The notes under the pieces: model-generated
Told to the model about the DNA's origin: nothing
Seen by the model: only the letters and a program-made list of their open reading frames with translations
The model's database searches: none
NCBI GenBank assembly: GCA_030765065.1
Contig: CM060978.1
Coordinates: 218,817,498 to 218,881,497 of the forward strand
Direction of reading: 5' to 3'
Origin: Deroplatys truncata
Taxonomy: Eukaryota; Arthropoda; Insecta; Mantodea; Mantidae
Length of the DNA: 64,000 nucleotides
Made by a program: the position numbers and the translations under genes
Shown here: positions 57,225 through 64,000 of the stretch, one piece after another
How the letters are laid out: each line of letters opens with the position of its first letter
How positions within the stretch are numbered: position 1 is the first letter of the stretch

Positions 57225-58147
57225 TTTTTACTTTCTCTACTACGTATAGTAAGTAAGGGAAGTATTGTATTCCATCAAAAAATTCGATACCAAGATTTCA
57301 CCGGAAATACATGTTTTGAGATCCCCTGAATCCAAAAATTTTTTTTGGAAACATGTCCGTGTGTGTGTCTGTGTGTCTGTATGTGTGTATGTGTGTCTGT
57401 CTGTGAACAGCATAACTCAGAACCGAACAGTCGGATAAACACCAAACTTGGTATTTAGGTTCAGTATCTTCCAGAGATGCGACACGATGGTTTTCAAGAA
57501 AATCCCCCCCCCAGATTACCCTTTACATGGAACATTTTTCGAAAATTTTAATTTTCTCAAAAATGGCTCTAACGATTTTGATTAAAATATCATATGTTTA
57601 AGATATTTTCATGACAAATCAAATGCATATCTTGAATTTTCTGGAAATGTCTCCAAAAGTATTCTTTATTGTGAACGACTTTTGCATAACTGGTAAACCA
57701 TAAGAGATAGACAAAATTTTACTACACAAAAAAATGTAGATCGCGTTAAAATACACAATTTATGTCATATACATTTTTGTTGTTGAGTGAACCATTTTCG
57801 AGATATTGCTTGTTATTCCCTTAAATTTTTCAATACTTATTTTCTCAAATGGGAATTCGTTATTCATTTTTTTGTCTTGGATATGCAAGAGTTATAATCT
57901 GTGGCAAAGGGAATGGTGCTGCACCTAGCAACCAGCTATTAAGAGATATGAATGAGCTTAAAGGCTACTGTTTTTCTATATTGCCCTCGTAAATATATTT
58001 TCCCCTTACATCTACAAGAAACTTAGCAATAAGATAGACTGTGCAAATGTTTATCTCGATTAACATGAAGTAGATGGAGAATAAGAGATTGTAGAATAGT
58101 TTGTACAAGAGTAGAGAAAGTCATGTGAGTGTAACACATCAGATTTT
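57225..58147 (+). mobile_element. Family A repeat (full length, longest)
   Basis: Begins TTTTTTACTTTCTCTACTAC; ends GAGTAGAGAAAGTCATGTGA then GTGTAACACATCAGATTTTT. Carries an extra ~70 bp near 57890-58010 relative to other copies. Confidence 0.85.
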
Positions 58148-58997
58148 TTATTCCCTAAAGCTATTAATGATAAGCTCTGCCATTGGATTACACACAGCAG
58201 GCAGACGCAGTACCTCATTGTAGGTATTATATCTATTATCTATTAACATTTATTAGTCAGAAGTTCCTGCAAAAAAAACTACGCTACAATAATTCCTTTT
58301 AAGCAAAGATGTGACACCGATGATGCAGTAATATAGTCTCCTACTTGCAAAAATTTAAGCAGACATCTGCGAATATTTATGAAATGATAAATACCTTAAA
58401 ATAATTATTCTGCATTATTGTACATTTCAAGTACTTTCGCTTAGTAAGGTTTCGTCTTTTTGTGATTTCCCATTTATTTATGCATAACCTAGTGAAAGCG
58501 AATGGATATCACGTGTTATTTGTATAAAATTTGGGATATACATTTTATTCTTTATAACAATACCTCATAAAATACATTCTAAAGTATAAAATAATATACA
58601 TTTGCAGATATAAAACATTAATACAGAAATTTCCTTAACAACGTCTCTTGCATCCATAAAATATCTGTCATGTGGATACATAATTTAGGATATTCGACTT
58701 TGCAATTCTGGTTTTTGTTATTCATAGATAAACAAGCAGGCAGACAGATAGAGGAGAGGCAAGCACGCATGCGCATAGTCGACACACCAAACCTAGGCAC
58801 AAAATATTGTGCGCACGTGACTAGTCCCTTTAGAATTAATCTTGGGGGGGGGGCTCTCAGGAACACGAAACGTATACTTCCAAAGAAAACTCAGTATATG
58901 GCTTTTGGTCAAAAACATTCCCTTTCCTTAGATTTGGGTAGAGAAATTAAAGATACACATAGCGTAATGCAAAATACTAGTTCAAATAGATCATAGT
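58148..58997. other. No gene seen
   Basis: Nothing recognised. A 108-codon open frame at 58670 has no domain. Confidence 0.4.
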
Positions 58998-59280
58998 TTG
59001 TTAGGTTTCCTTCACTGCTAATTTCTCTGCTCCTTACATAGGGTGTAACAAGTATTGAATTCTACCAAAAATCTTATATCTGTGTTTCATTAATAATGTA
59101 TGTTTTGAGATACCCTGGATTCAAAAACAGAATTTTTAGAAAACGGCCCGAATAGCATAACTTAAAAACTGAAACTGGAATGAATACCTACACTCATACT
59201 TAAATGAGACGCGTTTTTAAGACTGGAAGGTGAAGATTTTTAGGAAATTCCCCCAAAGTCATCAAGTATTTAGATGAGCA
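58998..59280 (+). mobile_element. Family A fragment
   Basis: Degenerate start: TTTCTCTGCTCCTTACATAG ... TATGTTTTGAGATACCCTGG. Confidence 0.5.
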
Positions 59281-60017
59281 GTGTTTTATTATAAAATTCC
59301 TTACTTATAGTAAGCATCAACACTAATTATTCTATTCCACCTAAAAGTTCGTTAATGAGATTTCACCGAAATACATTTTTAGGTCTCCTAAGTTAAAAAA
59401 AAATTAGAGAACATCTAGCATGTCTGTGTGACATTGTCTCTTTGTGTGTGTCTGTGAACAGCATACCTCAAAATCAAAGGTTGTTTAAATACAAAACTTC
59501 GCATTTAAATTCAATAGATATCTACCAGGGATGCGACATGAATATACAGAAGAAAATCTCTCCATCCCAAAACTACGCATTGCTTGGAATAACATTCATT
59601 ATTTCTTATTTTCTCAAAGATTACTAACAATTTTGTTTAAAATATCACCTGTTTAAGATATTTTCATGACCAATAAAATGTATATCTTGAATTTTCTGCC
59701 AATAGACTGTGATGTCCACTTCATTCTAAATCATTTTTGCATGGTTGATGAACCCTAAGATACAAGTATAGACATTATTACCACACAAAAATATAAATCT
59801 CGTTAAAGCACACAGTTTATGTCAAATACAAATGTATGTGTCGTTAAGCGATTCCGAGACATTCGTTGTTGGTTTGAATTTTCGAACACATTTTCTAGTG
59901 ATAAGTGACTATTCGGTTTTTTCGTGGTTATGCAAAGAATGTGTAGTTTCAAAACCATCTCATAGTGATCCACTTTTCAAAAAGACTCTCGCTTTAGTCT
60001 ACTGTAACCTTCTTATA

Positions 60018-61254
60018 CATTACGTGATAAAAAGTATCCGGACATCTGGCTGAAAATGACGTACAAGTTCGTGGCGCCCTCCATCGGTAATGCTGGAAGT
60101 CAATATGGTGTTGGCCTACCTTAGCCTTGATGACAGCGTTCACTCTCGCAGGCATACTTTCAATCAGGTTCTTGGGGAATGGCAGCCCATTCTTCACGGA
60201 GTGCGGAACTGAGGAGAGGTATCGATTTAGGTCGGTGAGGCCTGGCACGAAGTCGGCGTTCCAAAAGATCCCAAAGGTGTTCTATAGGATTTAAGTGAGG
60301 ACTCTGTGCAGGCCAGTCCATTACAGGGATGTTATTGTCGTGTAACCACTCCGCCACAGCCCGTGCAGTATGAACAGGTGCTCGATCGTGTTGAAAGATA
60401 CAATCGCCATCCCCGAATTGCTCTTTAACAGTGGGAACCAAGAAGGTGCTTAAAATATCAATGTAGGTCTGCGCTGTGATCGTGCACGCAAAACAACGAG
60501 GGGTGCAAGCCCGTTCCAGGAAAAACACGAACACACTATAACACCATCACCTCCGAATTTCACTGTTGGCGCTACACACGCTGGCAGATGACGTTCATCG
60601 GGCATTCGCCATACCCACACCCTGCCATCGGATCACCACATTGTGTACCGTGATTCGTCACTCCCCACAACGTTTTACCACTGTTCAATCGTGTAATGTT
60701 GACGCTCCTTACACCAAGCGTGCCGTCGTTTGGCATTTTCCTGCGTGATGTGTGGCTTATGAACAGCCGCTCGATCATGGAATCCAAGGTTTCTCACCTC
60801 ACGCCTAACTGCCATAGTACTTAGAGTGGATCCTGATGATGCTGTTTGGAATTCCTATGTGATGGTATGGATAGATGTCTGCTTATTACTCTTTACGACC
60901 CTCTTCAAATGTCGGCGGTCTCTGTCAGTCAACAGACAAGGTCGGCCTGCCCGCTTTTGTGCTGTACATATCCCTTCACGTTTCCACTTCACTATCACAT
61001 AAGAAATAGTACACCTAGGGAGGTTTAGGAGTGTGGAAATCTCGCGCACAGACTTCTGACACAAGGACACCTAATCACCTGACCATGTTCGAAGTCCGTG
61101 AGTTCCACGGAGCGTCCCAGTCTGCAGTTTCACGATATCTAATGACTACTGAGGTCGAGGATAATGAGTAGGAGGTAGTAGGTGGCAGCACAAAGCACCT
61201 AAGATGAAAAACGTATGTTTGTGGGGGTGTCTGGATACTTTTAATCACATAGTG
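60018..61254 (-). mobile_element. Tc1-like element, complete ends
   Basis: Ends CATTACGTGATAAAAAGTAT and ATACTTTTAATCACATAGTG, flanked by TA (60016-60017, 61255-61256); 1,237 bp. Confidence 0.9.
60160..61090 (-). pseudogene. Tc1-like transposase, frameshifted
   Basis: Helix-turn-helix region LCQKSVREISTLLNLPRCT and VKWKREG..RAGRPCLLTDRD (61070-60855). The first catalytic Asp region lies near 60650 (GTGACGAATCACGG on the minus strand). The second is in [15 protein letters not shown] and the Glu in SPHLNPIEHLWD (60534-60160), where Asp of SPDLNP is His. At least two frame changes. Confidence 0.85.
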
Positions 61255-61375
61255 TACATACAACGAAATATGTTAATATGTAATGATTAACAAGAAGAAG
61301 AACCAGAATAGATTTTGTAAAAATAGTTTTTAAAAGAGTGAGCAGAAAGACCATGCAAGTGTAACACATCAGTTT

Positions 61376-63279
61376 CTTTTTACTTTCTGAAACATTGGCT
61401 CTAATAGCTTTAATTAGCATGTACTTAAGATATTGCTGTTACAAATAACAATTTGATTTTGATTTTTTAATAGCCTATGAAGTCATTCGAAGAGTGAGCG
61501 AGAATATTTACTCGAGATATGCTGCCTGTTTGAGAGCAGAAGGTCTTCACTTCCAGCATCTATTATAAGGTAAGGATTTTAGTCCGCCTCTGCCGACGTA
61601 ATTTCCCCCGCGACTGCCGGCTATCTCGCGGAGTTACAGAGGCCGCGAGTGGGCTCGAATATAATTTAACTACCCTATATGTTTTAAATATCTTAATGTC
61701 ATCAAATTACTAATTATTAACCTGAAATCTATCGTTCTCATTCTAAACATCATTTTTGCGTTAGCAAGTTATCAGGTTTCGGTTAGGTAAGGGCAGAATG
61801 ACAGGTGCTTCCGTTCTGATGGTAACGGGAGTGGATTGGGAGGGCGAGTCGTCATGTACGTGGGACGAACGAACAGCACCGCTAGAGATATGAAACTAGC
61901 ATACATTGTTGAAAACAAGCAGCAATTTTTACTCTTGAAGCTTAAACCTAAGCCTATCATTTTTTCCATTAAAATACGGTACTCCTGTAAAGGCTGTGAT
62001 CAACTGATCAATAATTTCTGAAACATGGTGTTAACAGAACTTTAGGATGAAGTGAACACAATATTGAATAAACGCACTTTGCACCAGAATAATGTTAATT
62101 TTTCTTGAAATGAAGTGTACCTACACATCCTTCACATTACAGGAATTTTGTTTGCATTTTTCACCTGAGTGAATTTGCTCACATAACTGGGTATTGCGTA
62201 ACAATCTCGTACATGTGTACATGTGAAATATTTAGATTACACTTCAGAATCTCTGTACTGACAATTGTGATATCTAAAACATTTGTTTTATCACATCACC
62301 AATAATGATTTAGTTTTTAAAAGGAACCCCCCATTCCTGCATTCGATCCCGGAATACTCATAGCAAATTATACAATTTAAGATATGACTTTTACTTTTAT
62401 GCAGCTTTCCTTTAACACTTTAAATATACAATCCATGTATTATGTACTTCTTCATTGGAATCGTTCCAGTGATTTAATTTTTCAGTTACAATCGTTTTGA
62501 TAATACAATATTTGTCAAACAGTTTTGCTCTATCAATTTTTACAATGCTTGCTTTTTGAATCAATGGTATAATTGATTCTATATAGCCCCACTGTAGTTC
62601 CTTTTCCAAACTGGCCCAACAGAGTGAACTATATCTGAAAACAGTGATTCCATGAATCCAAATATAGAATTAATGAACATAGGAATAAACCTACTGTGAG
62701 CAGCTTGAATAATTCATAACAAGATATCTACTAAATCTTTCAGTTTTCATTAACATTGAACATATTTTTCACTTATTACTATAAAACAAACAAAAAATGT
62801 CAAAATCCTTGCATAAACGTTTATGTTGTAATGATTTATTCGTGATCGATTACTGTTTAAAACATCAAACTAATTTTACAAATATTATTTTTTAACATAA
62901 TGCTTTCACACAAAGGAATCACCATACATACAAAGGAAAGAAATGAGGACTATGTAAATCCTATGGTGGCCATAGTCTAATAGGATGCTTTATGTGAAGC
63001 TATAAAATATTAATAATTGATCCAGGGAGACAACGCTAATTCGAAATACGCAGTTTCCTTACAACTAACTCATTCACATAGAACGATACGCAGGATGGAA
63101 CATTTAAGTTGAGACTGTACAATATGTCAAAAACTTAAGTGTTGTAGAAAGAAATATCTTTAACGAACGTTGCTTGATATTACAGGGGAAAGTAAATGCA
63201 ACTAGTCATGTTTTGTTTGGAGGACGTTATGATGGTCATTTTAAGATGAACTGAATTTTTTTAAATGTGTGTGAAGTCC
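61376..63279. other. Gene-free stretch
   Basis: AT-rich, except a GC-richer patch at 61575-61650. No coding exon or known repeat recognised. Confidence 0.45.
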
Positions 63280-63800
63280 TGTATGCACGTTCTCCCGAAC
63301 TTACTATATGTGGTTCTCAGGACTTTCAGTAGTACTCTTAGTTTTGCAATTCCATTTGTTTTCCATCACCGTTCAAATGTGCTCTGTGATTCTAAGATTC
63401 CGTAATTTAGCAGGCCATGGGAGAGGAGAAATGATGCTGTTCCATCCCATTCTAGATGCTTTCGAAGTGTGAGCGTTGCAGTTATCATGAACACAATTAA
63501 TGAGAGTGAACACATCGGATCCTACAAGAACTCCACGTGATCCTCAGAATTAAATGGAGAAACCGGAATTTTCGCATCATCCATCCTCCAGAAAGCGACG
63601 CTGATTCTCCACTCTTTGCAGTTGTCACTACGTATTCTGGGTTGAAGCGTGTCGTGTATAGTGGTCTTATAAAATCGTTCCCACTTCGTCAGAAGAAATA
63701 GCTTTCTCATCTGTCCATAACACCGCGTTCCAGAATTCTTTCGGCATTGGGAGAAACTCGAACAGCTTGATGTTTTCTATGAGGTTCTTCTTTCCGGCAG
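63280..63800 (-). pseudogene. Old Tc1-like transposase relic
   Basis: Minus-strand pieces: a VLWTDEK-like segment near 63720, MRKLFLLTKWERFYKT (63710 on), and around 63490-63360 a DNCNAHTSKAS then PWPAKLRNLRITEH string resembling DNA.PH ... PWPA.SPDLN..EH. Multiple stops and frame changes; no termini found. Confidence 0.45.
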
Positions 63801-63845
63801 GCCTCCTGTGATGGATATCGCCATCACCAGACACTTCGCCGAGAG

Positions 63846-64000
63846 ATGGGAAGAAGAATCACCGCCGTGTTGCCGAACACACTTAAGATGAAGCCGCCGC
63901 TGCTGTCGCTGCTGACACCGGTTCCAGCCAACGGCAACTCGCCGGCCGCTCCCCTAGCATCTGCCAAGAGCGCGGCCCCTCCACCGCAACTACCAGGAGC
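63846..64000 (+). CDS. Possible 5' part of a host exon (runs off window)
   Basis: From ATG at 63846 (MGRRITAVLPNTLKMKPPLL) the frame is open to the window end in strikingly GC-rich sequence rich in Pro/Ala/Ser. Nothing recognised. The base composition shift is the main reason to list it; it could equally be a GC-rich regulatory region. Confidence 0.25.
   Translation, partial: MGRRITAVLPNTLKMKPPLLSLLTPVPANGNSPAAPLASAKSAAPPPQLPG

Larger units (their letters stand above)
59300..61375 (+). mobile_element. Family A repeat split by a Tc1-like element
   Basis: 5' and middle part at 59300-60015, 3' end at 61257-61375 (GTGAGCAGAAAGACCATGCA then AGTGTAACACATCAG). Degenerate. Confidence 0.6.

Noticed and set aside
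18638..61375. Family A as a Helitron
   Set aside because: One end can be read as TC..., but the other lacks CTRR and a terminal hairpin, and the ends share an inverted 12-mer.

Overview
The window reads as AT-rich nuclear DNA of an arthropod, most likely an insect. It holds introns with GT..AG borders, TATA promoters, many microsatellites, and fossils of mariner, Tc1, hAT, PIF/Harbinger, non-LTR and LTR elements plus tRNA-derived SINEs. No complete ordinary host protein gene was recognised. The only clear host-type regulatory sequence is a heat-shock-like promoter at 17.2-17.5 kb.

Positions 48-17086 are one Maverick/Polinton, the large virus-like DNA transposon family. It is bounded by 760/761-bp terminal inverted repeats (TIRs) that start AG and end CT, and by a perfect 6-bp target duplication (GACAGG). 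By eye the two TIRs differ by about five substitutions and two small indels, so the insertion looks young. Gene order: a spliced, rightward protein-primed-type DNA polymerase B gene (953-7269); a leftward block of packaging ATPase, fibre-like coiled-coil protein, conserved hypothetical and integrase (10944 back to 7443); a rightward virion block of PLA2/pX-like protein, adenain-type protease, minor capsid, small basic protein and major capsid (11069-14190); and a leftward spliced Cys-rich gene plus an unrecognised 160-residue frame (15893 back to 14272). Polymerase, ATPase, fibre-like protein and minor capsid look intact. The integrase (deletion and frameshift), major capsid (frameshift) and PLA2-like gene (early stop) are broken, so this copy is probably defective.

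The most unusual part is the 5' half of the polymerase gene. Five homologous exons, all bounded by phase-1 introns and all a multiple of three long, encode a 40-65 residue repeat (GLYFG ... NQQGWG ... YMQQ). A sixth, decayed exon seems to survive inside the one long intron. The leftward Cys-rich gene independently shows a duplicated symmetrical exon (phase-2 introns). Other oddities are tail-fibre-type DPxxxxDAVNK repeats, a correctly phased A_AAA_AAC slippery heptamer between the PLA2/pX frame and the protease, and a TAATG-coupled small gene next to the major capsid gene.

From 17.1 kb to the end the DNA is a nest of repeats. An unidentified ~0.85-0.9 kb family ('family A', at least 13 copies or pieces) is the commonest. 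It has been invaded by an LTR retrotransposon (52189-56512, TSD ATGT) and a Tc1-like element (60018-61254), and has itself inserted into a mariner-like element (44868-47029). Also present are a hAT-type element with a perfect 8-bp TSD, a Harbinger-type element with TAA TSD and a Myb-like relic, a second, older PolB relic at 48.5 kb, and two adjacent tandem arrays (49.4-51.7 kb).
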